A DNA stretch of 64,000 nt from HXMU1420-13 sp034669965 (GTDB lineage Bacteria; Bacteroidota; Rhodothermia; Balneolales; Balneolaceae): assembly GCA_034669965.1 (NCBI GenBank), contig JAXMOK010000003.1, positions 186,001 to 250,000 of the forward strand. The letters are read 5' to 3'. How positions within the stretch are numbered: the first letter of the stretch is position 1; each line of letters starts with the position of its first letter. Positions 34,031 to 43,586 of the stretch are shown here, piece by piece. Both the position numbers and the translations under genes were made by a program. The notes beneath the pieces are model-generated. The model was not told where the DNA came from, did not search any database, and saw only the letters and a list, made by a program, of their open reading frames with translations.

Positions 34031-34237
34031 ATGAGTATTAAAGAAAAGACATTAAACGAAATTGAAAACAGAATTGAATCCATTGAAGACGCTATCTCTA
34101 GTAAAGGCGTTGGCAGTTCTTACTTGAAAAAAGTAGAACGAATTCAGCGCGATGTTAATCTAGGTTTACTAGCAGCCGGTGCTGCAACCGTGTTCGGATT
34201 AACCGCTTATGGTATTTTTAAAGCAACAGAATCATGA
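34031..34237 (+). CDS. Small single-pass membrane protein
   Basis: This 68-residue protein starts at ATG 34031 (the TTG at 34022 is less likely). A charged helical N-terminal half (KEKTLNEIENRIESIEDAI) precedes one transmembrane helix (LGLLAAGAATVFGLTAYGIF). Its TGA overlaps the ATG of a second small ORF. I recognise no family. The pair ends at a strong terminator, so it is an independent two-gene unit. Confidence 0.65.
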   Translation: MSIKEKTLNEIENRIESIEDAISSKGVGSSYLKKVERIQRDVNLGLLAAGAATVFGLTAYGIFKATES

Positions 34238-34380
34238 AAAACTCAGAAAGAAAATCACTTTCGAATTTGAGAATCTTTTACCCTAAAGACCAGATTCCTA
34301 GTGAAGACAAAAAATTGGAAATAGGATCTTATCGATTCGCCTACAAATTTGGTGAATACGCATCGAGCTTACCTAAGTAG
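34234..34380 (+). CDS. 48-residue small protein coupled to the membrane protein
   Basis: An ATGA overlap joins this 48-codon ORF to the preceding gene. The peptide starts MKNSERKSLSNLRIFYPKDQ and ends GEYASSLPK; it is charged and soluble, without a signal or membrane helix. Its end lies 23 bases before a terminator stem, which supports it being expressed. Function is unknown. Confidence 0.55.
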   Translation: MKNSERKSLSNLRIFYPKDQIPSEDKKLEIGSYRFAYKFGEYASSLPK

Positions 34381-34403
34381 AAGTAGAGTAGATGACCCGA
34401 CCC

Positions 34404-34433
34404 AAGCCGGCTTCCCATGCCGGCTTTTTTTTT
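34404..34433 (+). terminator. Strong Rho-independent terminator
   Basis: AAGCCGGC (34404-34411), a seven-base loop and GCCGGCTT (34419-34426) are followed by a run of T. It ends the small two-gene unit and faces the convergent RND exporter gene. Confidence 0.93.
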
Positions 34434-34435
34434 GC

Positions 34436-36943
34436 TTAAAACCGTATCCAATTACGATCTTCCAGCCATTGAATTAGAGCAGGCAAGAAAGTTAGTGATG
34501 TTAGCAAGGTCATACCGATGCCAATCACTGCCATGATGCCCAAAGATTGTAAGCCGGGATGCGCCGTGAATACTAAGCCTGCAAAGCCTAGCATGGTGGT
34601 AAAACTTCCCATCGCAATATGTTGCCCCGTACTTGAAAGCACCGCCCACATACTGTTTTTACCTTCCTCGCGATAACGATGCGCAAGGTGAACGCCACTA
34701 TCGCAACCAATCCCTAACACTGCCGGAAGTACTACCAAATTATAGAAATTGAATTGAAATCCGGTTAGTATCATCACACCAAACAGCCATAATAATCCAA
34801 CCAAAAGCGGTAGCATGGCAATCACCGACCATCGGAACGATCGGAAAGTGAAAATCATGAATAGATAGATGATGATGAAGGTAGCACTTACCATGTAAGG
34901 ACTTTCAGTGCGCATCAAATCGAGCATGCTAGCCGCTACAATACTCGTACTGGCTGCGTGATATTCTTTGCCGTTTGAGAGCTCTACCACGCCAACAACG
35001 TTTTTAAAAGCAATTGATTGTCGTCCATCTGATAACCCAACTGAAGGGTAAATAATCACAAATCGACCAACTTCCCCATCTTTGGTTATGAACCGCGATT
35101 TGAGGTAATCCGGAATTTGATCGATGGTAAGTGGTTCTCGACTTTGAGCTGCTTTTCGGAGTTTATCTAATTCATCATCTTCGCGATTTACTAAAAATGG
35201 ATCCTGAAGCAATTCCCGCACATAGGCAATTTTCTCAAGCTTTTCGTTCGACTCTTCTTCAGTGGACGGAAATCGTTCTTGCAGCGATTCTACACTTTGT
35301 ACCGTTGGGGATGATGTGTCGGACTCCACAATCTCATTTAATGCTTCAATCAGCATTGCTACTTCTTCATCGTTTTCGGCGATGATGTAGGCTGGATTTC
35401 GTTTACTGGAATCACCCACCTGCCCCGCTACCTTTCTAAACTCCTCGTACTCTGGATACGTCGGCTCAAGTTTGCTAAAATCGTATTGAAAACTAAGATT
35501 GCTCGAATAACCCACTACAAAAGCCGATGCAACTAATCCCAATACAACTAATGGCCGGGCAAACGGGTAACGATGAGGTTTAACTTCATGCACTTGATCG
35601 TTCTTACTAAACAAGATCAAATTGTACTTTTCGAAAACCACCAACAGAGATGGCAGCACGTACAACATGGCAAATAACGCCAACATAATTCCGGTTCCGG
35701 AAATGAATCCAAATTCTGAGAATCCACGGAAATCGGCGAACATCAACACATAAAGTGCGCATGCAGTAGTAAAAGCGCTCACTAAAATAGCTTCGCCTGT
35801 TTTGCTGTTTGTGGCATAAATGGCTTCTTCAACAGTAAGGCCGGAAGATCTAAGTTCGATGTAGCGAGCGTAATAATGGATACCATAATCGATGCCTAAT
35901 CCGAATAGTATTACCGCTAGTACGGAGGTCATGGTGTTAAGCATTCCTAGATAGAAATAGGTAAGCCCGAAAGTCCAAATCAAGCTAAAAATCAAAGGCA
36001 GTCCAATAATCAAGACAGGTATTGGCATCCGGATAACATGGCTCCAAATGCTATACTTTCGCTCTTTTTTGTCTCCATTACGGTAATGCAGGTACTTTTT
36101 GATGAAGAAATACAGCATTACCAAAAGTATTACACTGCTAATTCCGGAAGCAAAACTCCCGAGTACGTCATTCATTATGGAGGTCAATTCTTCGAGATGT
36201 CGCTTTAAGCGTCCTCCAAACTGCACTTCCATTTCAGGATGAAAACTACTTGGGTCAAGTTCTGCTATGAGCTCATTGTAAGCAGCAAACATGTCCTCGA
36301 GATATTGGATATCACTTTTGGAACCCGTTGGGAAGAACTTAATCACCATAATGGTGCTGTCTTCGTTTACGGGATATTCTGACGGAACTAGGGTGTTGTA
36401 GCTTTCCTTAAAATCTTCGGCCGGATCTTCTTCCTCCAGGCTTTCATCGTCTTCGAAATCGTCCTCAAAATCAACAAAAAATGGGTTCGCTTCTTCTTTT
36501 GCGTAGTAGATTTCATCTTCAAGCCAGAATATGATGTCGTCTAGTTCTTCATTACTTGCCAGGTATAAGGCGTTATTTTTTATTACCTCGGTATCTTTTC
36601 GATATTCGGCTCCCTTAAAATAATAGTCGTCGTAACGCGAATAAAAAAGCTCCAGACTTTTAGGGATAATAGCCTCTGCAAAGGCTTTGTTGGCTTCAAA
36701 ACTTGGCGACTTAATAGCCACTTGCATTTCAGTTTCGCCACCTACAGTTTCCTGCAATTGATTTAGAGCAAGCACATTAGGATGATCTTTAGGAAGTAGA
36801 TTTGCAATATCGGTATCAACTTTAAGCTGAATGGCAAAATAGCCCGCTAGTACTGCAACGATGAGACTTACCCCTATTACCACAAATGGATGTGAAATAT
36901 TAAGTGCTAAAAGAGGTTTAAAGAACCTCAGAATCTGCTTCAT
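34436..36943 (-). CDS. MMPL/RND-superfamily exporter
   Basis: This inner-membrane protein of 835 residues has the duplicated RND layout: one helix, a large periplasmic loop and five helices, repeated twice. The N-terminus carries the LKVDTDIANLLPKDHP segment typical of MMPL/HpnN-type lipid exporters. The helix-4-like motif with GLGIDYGIHYYARYIE and its second-half counterpart GIGCDSGVHLAHRYREE hold the conserved Asp residues used for proton coupling. An acidic stretch (DFEDDFEDDESLEEED) lies in the first loop. Substrates of this branch are lipids or hopanoids; here the substrate is unknown. The minus-strand genes behind it concern the envelope. Confidence 0.87.
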   Translation of the reverse strand: MKQILRFFKPLLALNISHPFVVIGVSLIVAVLAGYFAIQLKVDTDIANLLPKDHPNVLALNQLQETVGGETEMQVAIKSPSFEANKAFAEAIIPKSLELFYSRYDDYYFKGAEYRKDTEVIKNNALYLASNEELDDIIFWLEDEIYYAKEEANPFFVDFEDDFEDDESLEEEDPAEDFKESYNTLVPSEYPVNEDSTIMVIKFFPTGSKSDIQYLEDMFAAYNELIAELDPSSFHPEMEVQFGGRLKRHLEELTSIMNDVLGSFASGISSVILLVMLYFFIKKYLHYRNGDKKERKYSIWSHVIRMPIPVLIIGLPLIFSLIWTFGLTYFYLGMLNTMTSVLAVILFGLGIDYGIHYYARYIELRSSGLTVEEAIYATNSKTGEAILVSAFTTACALYVLMFADFRGFSEFGFISGTGIMLALFAMLYVLPSLLVVFEKYNLILFSKNDQVHEVKPHRYPFARPLVVLGLVASAFVVGYSSNLSFQYDFSKLEPTYPEYEEFRKVAGQVGDSSKRNPAYIIAENDEEVAMLIEALNEIVESDTSSPTVQSVESLQERFPSTEEESNEKLEKIAYVRELLQDPFLVNREDDELDKLRKAAQSREPLTIDQIPDYLKSRFITKDGEVGRFVIIYPSVGLSDGRQSIAFKNVVGVVELSNGKEYHAASTSIVAASMLDLMRTESPYMVSATFIIIYLFMIFTFRSFRWSVIAMLPLLVGLLWLFGVMILTGFQFNFYNLVVLPAVLGIGCDSGVHLAHRYREEGKNSMWAVLSSTGQHIAMGSFTTMLGFAGLVFTAHPGLQSLGIMAVIGIGMTLLTSLTFLPALIQWLEDRNWIRF

Positions 36944-36995
36944 GAAATGGTTTGATCAAAGTTTAAAAATCTGCCTAAAATAATAATTTTAATGG

Positions 36996-37721
36996 CTAAT
37001 TAGAACGACTGGAATGTAACATGATGTCATCATAATCGGCCTTGGCAGGCGAATTTGTATTGTTGGCATCACTTAGAATAAGTATGGCAATTGGCTTTGC
37101 AGGCGGGTCATCCCCAAATAAGCGCTTATAATCTTCTACAATATTTCGACTGAAGGATTTCCAATCTCCGTTGGTATTATCTCCCTGCCCCATCACCACA
37201 ATTTTTTGATTACCGTAAAATTTTGAGAGTTCTGTCCCCTCGGGAAGTGTACTACTCCAGGTGTATCTAATGGTTTTTGGTACTTTTTTGAATAACGCCA
37301 CCCTGCCCATATCGAAAGCAACATAGATACTTGCGGCCACATCGTTTCGGTCGTCATCATCTTCATTGGCATTCTTTGGGGCTTGATGAACTCGCCATTT
37401 CCATGAAAGCATAGGAGTTTCAAAAATGTCTATGCCCTCTTTATTTATAAGCGGATAGCTCATGTGTTTTCCATAAGTGCCCTCGAACCTGAGAAACTTA
37501 TTATTCTGTTCTTCTAAAATTTGATAATTGTAGGTAGGCCGCAAATCCACACTAAAATCCTTGGTGGCTAAATTTCCCTTTTGATTGAACCAGCCAATGG
37601 GCAAACCTCCGATTTCACCACTTTCAAAATCTTCGATTGCATATACTTTGTGCAAAGTATCACTAGCAGGTAACAGTAAAAGCTGAATAAGCGATAAATA
37701 CAGAAATAAAACGACGTTCAT
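36996..37721 (-). CDS. Secreted DUF3047 protein
   Basis: This 241-residue protein has an N-terminal signal or anchor segment and a DUF3047 domain. Recognisable motifs are LSWKWRV, DDRNDVAASIYVAFD, IRYTWSSTLPEGT and the end ILSDANNTNSPAKADYDDI. The family folds as a beta-sandwich, possibly carbohydrate-binding, with no proven function. It starts 9 bases after the upstream glycosyltransferase stop, so both are cotranscribed. Confidence 0.83.
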   Translation of the reverse strand: MNVVLFLYLSLIQLLLLPASDTLHKVYAIEDFESGEIGGLPIGWFNQKGNLATKDFSVDLRPTYNYQILEEQNNKFLRFEGTYGKHMSYPLINKEGIDIFETPMLSWKWRVHQAPKNANEDDDDRNDVAASIYVAFDMGRVALFKKVPKTIRYTWSSTLPEGTELSKFYGNQKIVVMGQGDNTNGDWKSFSRNIVEDYKRLFGDDPPAKPIAILILSDANNTNSPAKADYDDIMLHSSRSN

Positions 37722-37730
37722 TCTGAGGAG

Positions 37731-38870
37731 TTATTTAAGTTGTTGTAGATGATGAAATAGTTGTGTTGAAAGAGCATCCCAATTCGCTTCCTTTTTTATT
37801 CTTAGCAAGCCGTGTGACCCAATTTCTTTCGCAAGTTCTTGGTTTTTATATAATCTTAAAATTGCCTGCGATAGTTCCAATGGGTTATTCTCTTCAACAA
37901 GTAAACCCGTTTGTTCTTGGATTATTGCGCTTGGGATACCACCCGAATAAGTGCCAATAACCGGTTTTGCACAAGCATTAGCTTCCAAAAATACGATTCC
38001 AAATCCTTCAACGTCTGGTGTCGCTGTTTTTGAAGGCATCACAAAAACATCGCCTAAATTGTAGTACATATTCAGTTCATTGTAGGGAACCTTACCACAA
38101 AATGTAACTAGCTGATCAACCACTTTTGTGAGGGCCAAATGCTCTAGTTTTGTTCGATCAGGTCCGTCACCCACAATAAGATATGCGATTTCCGGGATTT
38201 GATCTTTTAAAACACTTAAAGCTTCAATCACTGTATCAATCCCTTTCCGTTCAACCAACCGTGTTACCGTAAGTATCACGAACTTGTTATCCAACTTCAT
38301 TTCTTTCTTTTGCTTCGAAACATCCATCGGATAAAATTGAGTTGGATCAGTGCCATTTATCAACACTTCGATCTTAGCGTCCGCAACTCCTAATTCTGTC
38401 AATAACTTTTTGGTGTAATCGCTAACTGGAAGTAGTAAATCTGCTTTTGAAAGTAGCCACTGCATATATCTTTTATAAATGCGTCCTAAAAAGTTATCTC
38501 CAAAAGGATTAAACAATAATTCACGAGCATGGGCTGCAACCACAATTTTATCGATTCTGCCCAGCTTTTTTGCAATAATAGATGGCAACAGGGTTTGCCA
38601 TTGAGCATGAACTACCGTATCGATTTTCATCTTATTTGCCCAAATCGAAAGTTTGAATAACAATGGCAGAAACAGCAAGGTGTTTGAAACAGACACTCGT
38701 TTGGTGTCGAAACTCTGCTTGACATCAAATGCATTTGCCCCGGTTTTATCGGGCGCAATAACGGTTACTTGCTCGGCATGCTTTGCTAGTCCTTTGGCAT
38801 GCTCGAACGAATAGGTTTGAATTCCGCCGGTTTCGGGTGGAAAGTCTTGCGTTACAAAAAATAGCCGCAT
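37731..38870 (-). CDS. Glycosyltransferase family 4 protein
   Basis: This GT-B glycosyltransferase (379 residues) shows the N-terminal PPETGGIQTYSFEHAKGL segment and the C-terminal sugar-nucleotide site with the E-x7-E pattern (GFGIVFLEANACAKPVIG). VTRLVERKGIDT matches the typical GT4 start of the second Rossmann domain. It probably adds a sugar to a surface polysaccharide or lipid. It is divergent from the membrane protein at 38930 with about 60 bases between starts. Confidence 0.9.
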   Translation of the reverse strand: MRLFFVTQDFPPETGGIQTYSFEHAKGLAKHAEQVTVIAPDKTGANAFDVKQSFDTKRVSVSNTLLFLPLLFKLSIWANKMKIDTVVHAQWQTLLPSIIAKKLGRIDKIVVAAHARELLFNPFGDNFLGRIYKRYMQWLLSKADLLLPVSDYTKKLLTELGVADAKIEVLINGTDPTQFYPMDVSKQKKEMKLDNKFVILTVTRLVERKGIDTVIEALSVLKDQIPEIAYLIVGDGPDRTKLEHLALTKVVDQLVTFCGKVPYNELNMYYNLGDVFVMPSKTATPDVEGFGIVFLEANACAKPVIGTYSGGIPSAIIQEQTGLLVEENNPLELSQAILRLYKNQELAKEIGSHGLLRIKKEANWDALSTQLFHHLQQLK

Positions 38871-38929
38871 ATGATCAAAATCTTAATTCGATATCCTCGT
38901 ATATTTTCCGGCTGAAATCATCATTACAT

Positions 38930-39892
38930 ATGCAATTTAAGGATTTAGGTAGCCAATTAACTTCTTTTTTTGAGTCGCCGGCTGGTAAAACGCTCATTAA
39001 GTGGTTTCAGCGAATTTTATTTGTTGGAATCATTATTTGGATGGGTACAGAGCTTACCAAAGTGGGTTGGCTAAAAGTTTGGCAAGCACTTCCCATAGAG
39101 CCCTTATTCTACGTTTTCTTTCTGATCGCCTATTTCCAACTCCCCTTTTTCGAAGTATGGATTTATCGCCTAACATGGTCGTTTGATGCATTTAAAAGCA
39201 TCCCAACTTTCATCATAAAGCGAGTTTACAACAAAGATGTGCTTGGCTACTCTGGCGAGGTTTATTTCTTTGTTTGGGCTAAGAAGTATCTCTCACTTAA
39301 CGACAAAGACATCCTTTTTACCATAAAGGATAACAATATAATATCATCGATTGCATCTACTTTAGTCTCTGTGGGATTGCTCTCTATATTTTTCTTTACC
39401 GGGCAGGTTCCCATCGAAGAGTGGTTTACCGCCGATCAATTGGTGTATTGGATTTCTGGAACCATCTTCGCACTAGTATTAATCATCGTTCTTTATCGTT
39501 TTCGCAAATATGTAATCCACATGAAGTGGAGTACCGCATTCTCTATATTCGGAATTCAAATGCTTCGTTTACTGGTAGTTCAAGTGTTAAACTTGATGAT
39601 GTTTTACGTAGTAATGCCGGAAACACCCATGTACGTTTGGTTCACTTATTTATCGATTGAGATCATCCTTTCCCGAATTCCTTTTTTGCCAAACAAAGAT
39701 TTCATTTTTGTGAGCCTAAGTATTTCTCTTGCAGGAGATCTTAATGTAAGTGAATCTGCCATCGCGGGCTTAATGCTTACGCGAAGTGTATTAGGTAAAA
39801 TCCTGAATTTCATTTTCTTCGCCATTTTCAGCTTCTTTAAACCTAAAGACATCGAAGAAATAGAACAGGAAGAAATTCCGTCGATCATGTAA
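38930..39892 (+). CDS. Multi-pass membrane protein, possibly flippase-like
   Basis: This protein of 320 residues starts at ATG 38930; the open frame continues upstream but overlaps the divergent glycosyltransferase. About seven to eight hydrophobic helices are visible (first at WFQRILFVGIIIWMGTEL). The layout recalls the LPG-synthase transmembrane/flippase-like family (UPF0104), and its position between glycosyltransferases would fit export of a glycolipid intermediate. The match is from topology, so the name is tentative. The C-terminus is charged and Glu-rich. Confidence 0.5.
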   Translation: MQFKDLGSQLTSFFESPAGKTLIKWFQRILFVGIIIWMGTELTKVGWLKVWQALPIEPLFYVFFLIAYFQLPFFEVWIYRLTWSFDAFKSIPTFIIKRVYNKDVLGYSGEVYFFVWAKKYLSLNDKDILFTIKDNNIISSIASTLVSVGLLSIFFFTGQVPIEEWFTADQLVYWISGTIFALVLIIVLYRFRKYVIHMKWSTAFSIFGIQMLRLLVVQVLNLMMFYVVMPETPMYVWFTYLSIEIILSRIPFLPNKDFIFVSLSISLAGDLNVSESAIAGLMLTRSVLGKILNFIFFAIFSFFKPKDIEEIEQEEIPSIM

Positions 39893-39901
39893 TGCCCAGT
39901 T

Positions 39902-41077
39902 TTGAGTAACAGAATCATATTATCATCGAACTACTCTCCTTGGTCGCCGTATTCCGGTGGTGGACAACGATCTACGCATCACCTGGCAGAAGCTTTGAGC
40001 GGTTTGGGATACGATGTGCACGTGATTTTTACCAAAACGCGGTTCGAGAACATCAATCCACCTGCCGATCTGCCTTACCAACTACACTGGGCAGAATTTA
40101 CGGGTTTGAAATCCCATCGAAAAAACTGGTATCGTGGAAATAGCGGGAAGTCGGTTGCCGAGCTTGTGGCACAGCTACTGCAACCCGGAGCGGTTTACCA
40201 TTCTAATGGTGAGGAATCCTCTTACATCGGCAAATTGAAGCTCCAGAACACATTTCCATTCGTACTTACACCACGATATCCGCATATCCCTGAAAAAGTT
40301 GGTCGCATAAAGCCTACAACTAAGAATAGTTTATTAAATCCATCGCTTTCAAAATATATTTTGTTGGGAAAATCACTCACTGATTGTGATATATACTGCC
40401 CTACTTCAAAGTTTGCGGTTTCATTGTATCGCGATGTGTACGCCATTGATGATACTCCCTTCGATATAGTCCCAAACGGTATCCCTGATGAGTTTATAAA
40501 CCTAGAGGCTAATCGAATTCCACCTTCCAAAAACCGGATTATCTTCTTCGGTCGTTTATCAAAAGAGAAAGGTGTAGAGACCTTGCTGGATGCTGCATCG
40601 TTAATTCCAGATAGCATCGACGAATTAGTTTTTATTGGTCGGGGAGAATTAGCTGCAAAGATTGATGCGGCTTATCAAGACGGACCACTTGCAGGAAAAA
40701 TAAAGCGCTTGGATTGGTTGAGCATATCCCAGTTAATTACCGAAATACAAAGCTCTACCCTTGCCGTTTTGCCATCGTTTGAAGAGAGCTTTGGCAATGC
40801 GATTGTTGAAGCTATGGCATGTGGTGTTCCCGTAATCAGTACCAATGCAGGATCAATTCCTGAAATTGTGGATACCGGACGAAACGGAATTTTGGTGAAT
40901 CCCGGAGATCATGAAGCACTCAGCGATCAGATCAAATTGTTAATTCAAGATCCTGAGAAAAGAGCTTTACTGGCAAAAAACGGGCGACAAAAAGTGATTG
41001 ATAATTTCAGCTGGAAAGCTACCGCTGAAAAGTATGCTCAAATTTATTCCGACTTATTGGATGGCCATATTCGGTAA
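39902..41077 (+). CDS. Glycosyltransferase family 4 protein
   Basis: This 391-residue GT-B enzyme starts at TTG 39902 (MSNRIILSSNYSPW), 9 bases after the membrane protein. A Gly-rich loop (SPYSGGGQRSTHHLAEAL), FFGRLSKEKGVETLL and the E-x7-E motif (SFEESFGNAIVEAMACGVPVI) are present. It is likely cotranscribed with the flippase-like gene. Its last 34 bases overlap the end of the convergent Wzi-like gene. Confidence 0.9.
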   Translation: MSNRIILSSNYSPWSPYSGGGQRSTHHLAEALSGLGYDVHVIFTKTRFENINPPADLPYQLHWAEFTGLKSHRKNWYRGNSGKSVAELVAQLLQPGAVYHSNGEESSYIGKLKLQNTFPFVLTPRYPHIPEKVGRIKPTTKNSLLNPSLSKYILLGKSLTDCDIYCPTSKFAVSLYRDVYAIDDTPFDIVPNGIPDEFINLEANRIPPSKNRIIFFGRLSKEKGVETLLDAASLIPDSIDELVFIGRGELAAKIDAAYQDGPLAGKIKRLDWLSISQLITEIQSSTLAVLPSFEESFGNAIVEAMACGVPVISTNAGSIPEIVDTGRNGILVNPGDHEALSDQIKLLIQDPEKRALLAKNGRQKVIDNFSWKATAEKYAQIYSDLLDGHIR

Positions 41078-42498
41078 TTAAACCCAAGGCCAATTCCCAT
41101 TCGATTTGGTTCTGCTTCAATGGCATCGTAGGCTATACTTACATTTGCACTAATATTTTCAGAATACTGATACGAGATTGCAACTTTTGAACTAAAAATG
41201 TTCTTCTGCAATGTGTCTCGAGGGTAGGCATCTTCGAGTAAAATTTTAGGTTTACCTAAGCATCTTCGGTTTTCATCTTTCAGAATATCATCGCAGGTGC
41301 TGTAATTTCTGGAAAAGGACCCCAATATTTGAATTGCCATTTTACTTGATGGAGATAACTCAAGTCCTACCGATTGTGCAACCAACACATTATTTGTGAT
41401 TGAATTGGTAGACTCATCAAATGTGATCAACGGTACGCCAATCACATATCCTTGGTTCGTCCACCCCGATTGATATAAATAATGGTGATAATAGTCTGCA
41501 CGTCCATCCGGTTGGCTAATTTTAGAATCCTGTCGAATCGTATACACATAATCGTATCTCAACCTTGTTAAAAATGGACGCTTTTTTAGATGAATATCAA
41601 AACTCCATTGGCCATCCCAAGCACTCCGGTAAGTTGCTCCCGGAATATCCTCGATATAAAACAATCGCGTTATTTTCATGTCGAGTTTTTCACTATCCCA
41701 AAGAATACCGTAATCGTAGGCTGCAATGGTATTCCCCAAAGCATTGACTCGTTCTGCATCAACAGTTGAGTTTTCTCTCGCACCTCTGGCAAAAACAACC
41801 CTCAAATAATCGTTAAAACTTTGGGGCATTTTTCCAATATCAGGATTTGTACCCCCCCACATCGCATTGTGTATTATTCCACCAACCAACTTTAAGGGTG
41901 ATAAATCAATTTGGAGATACAGAAACTTAGAATGTAAAAGGGCATTTTTAACATATCGGTCGTCTTCGAACCAAAAGTGACTAATACCAACATGATATCG
42001 AAAATAGCCTTGTGCCAGTGGAAATGAATTGAATTGTGTAGTTCCGGCAGAAGCACCAATGAGTGCACCTGCATTTCTGCTTTTCATCATCGAACCTATT
42101 GCCAATTCCCCGTCATTTAAGCCTTGGGTTTCATAAAACCTACCGATTTTGGCTCCAATTTTTTCATACTCTACATCAACATAAAGCTGAGAGATATTCA
42201 ACGAATGATCAACTCCATTTGATAAGGTGAGGTCGGCGCCTGAATCGATTCTGAGCTTTCCATAATCCGAAATATAGGGGCGATAGACTACATCTTGAAC
42301 CAGCGAAACACCCTTTTCGTTAACTTTACCTCGTTGATTTGCCCACATCCAAAAAGGTAAGTTACCCGATGCAATTGGAGCAAAAATGCGGGATTCAAAT
42401 GTTAATTGATCACGATTAGACTGAGCAACTAGTTCAGTATTAACACTGAAAGCGGATATTAGGAATAAAACTCCAATCGAAATCCTAATACCTTTCAT
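41044..42498 (-). CDS. Wzi-like capsule assembly outer membrane protein
   Basis: This protein of 484 residues has a signal peptide (to about residue 25) and alternating beta strands throughout. It matches the 'capsule assembly Wzi family' of Bacteroidota (LPFWMWANQRGKVN, GRFYETQGLNDGELAIGSMM). Wzi is an outer-membrane barrel that anchors capsular polysaccharide. The neighbouring glycosyltransferases support a surface-polysaccharide role. It is cotranscribed with the upstream DSD glycosyltransferase-like gene (9-base gap). Confidence 0.8.
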   Translation of the reverse strand: MKGIRISIGVLFLISAFSVNTELVAQSNRDQLTFESRIFAPIASGNLPFWMWANQRGKVNEKGVSLVQDVVYRPYISDYGKLRIDSGADLTLSNGVDHSLNISQLYVDVEYEKIGAKIGRFYETQGLNDGELAIGSMMKSRNAGALIGASAGTTQFNSFPLAQGYFRYHVGISHFWFEDDRYVKNALLHSKFLYLQIDLSPLKLVGGIIHNAMWGGTNPDIGKMPQSFNDYLRVVFARGARENSTVDAERVNALGNTIAAYDYGILWDSEKLDMKITRLFYIEDIPGATYRSAWDGQWSFDIHLKKRPFLTRLRYDYVYTIRQDSKISQPDGRADYYHHYLYQSGWTNQGYVIGVPLITFDESTNSITNNVLVAQSVGLELSPSSKMAIQILGSFSRNYSTCDDILKDENRRCLGKPKILLEDAYPRDTLQKNIFSSKVAISYQYSENISANVSIAYDAIEAEPNRMGIGLGFNYRIWPSNKSE

Positions 42499-42507
42499 AA
42501 GTGATTG

Positions 42508-43530
42508 TTAATTGGCTTCAGAATAGTTCGACTTTCCGGTTGATGGTTTGGCTCCATCAACAATCGTTAGGCGCTTCCATACGTATTCAGCGAATTTGTA
42601 GAATGGTTCTTTTTGGTGATACCATCCAAAATGTAAACAATAAGGTGTAGTCCACATGTGATCGCCTTTACCGGGCATTAATCCAAAAATGTTGATTAAG
42701 AGCGATCGCAACTTCTCTGATTTCAATCCACGAAAAGAATACACAAAATCGTTGCAGTAGTATTTACACTTTACATACTGATACTCGTCGTCGTGTTCAG
42801 TTAAATCGGCGATGTAATCCAACTGCGGACTTTCATGCCCTTGCAGCCAAGGATAAATTGGAATATTAAGCTTACTCATTGCCATAGCAAGGCTCCATTC
42901 GCAGGATTCCATCGTACGGCCATGCTCCATTTTTCGACTTCGGAAATGAGTTTCATCTTTCCGATCGAGCATTTCTCCTGCTAATTCGCAAACACGCTTT
43001 GTAGTTTCGTAATCGGCAGCATACATGATGCCAGACTGTACTCGACTTAGGTAGGTAAGGCCAAACTTTTTAAGAGTTTTTTTTCGGCGACCGGTGAATA
43101 CATCAATCAAAAATGAGATTCCTTTTGGTGCCCCAAAAAAACTGTCGGATACCAGATTTCCTGTAATAGTAAATTCGAATTTAGATAATGAAGACCAAAG
43201 TGTTTCGGGATCTTTACACCAAACAATGTCGCTATCGAGGTACATATTTTCCTCAAAAAACATGTATTTGTGTACATTGTGCTTAAAGCCAACAATCGAT
43301 GCGTGTTCTTCCGGTAATGGATGAATTACATCAAATAAGTGAGATAAACCTTGTTCATCTAAAATCTTTCGTTGCTTGTCGCTGCAAGCAAGTGCAACAG
43401 GTCTACTCTGATCGTATCTGCGAAGTGTAATTACAGAAGCGATTGTGTGTTTTAGATATTTAGGATGACCATAGCTTACGTAAACGTAGCCCTGTTTGCC
43501 TTTCTTTTCTTTAATTAATGATGTAATCAC
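42508..43530 (-). CDS. GT-A-like glycosyltransferase
   Basis: This 340-residue protein has the N-terminal YVSYGHPKYLKHTIASVITL segment and a DxD-type metal/nucleotide motif in MYLDSDIVW, as in GT8-like nucleotide-diphospho-sugar transferases. A Cys/Trp-rich C-terminal part (HMWTTPYCLHFGWYH) has no family I know. It is probably involved in surface glycan synthesis with Wzi. Confidence 0.65.
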   Translation of the reverse strand: MITSLIKEKKGKQGYVYVSYGHPKYLKHTIASVITLRRYDQSRPVALACSDKQRKILDEQGLSHLFDVIHPLPEEHASIVGFKHNVHKYMFFEENMYLDSDIVWCKDPETLWSSLSKFEFTITGNLVSDSFFGAPKGISFLIDVFTGRRKKTLKKFGLTYLSRVQSGIMYAADYETTKRVCELAGEMLDRKDETHFRSRKMEHGRTMESCEWSLAMAMSKLNIPIYPWLQGHESPQLDYIADLTEHDDEYQYVKCKYYCNDFVYSFRGLKSEKLRSLLINIFGLMPGKGDHMWTTPYCLHFGWYHQKEPFYKFAEYVWKRLTIVDGAKPSTGKSNYSEAN

Positions 43531-43586
43531 CGACTGTAATTTTTGCGCTAAAGATACGGTTATTAATAGCGTAATGAAAGATTTGC

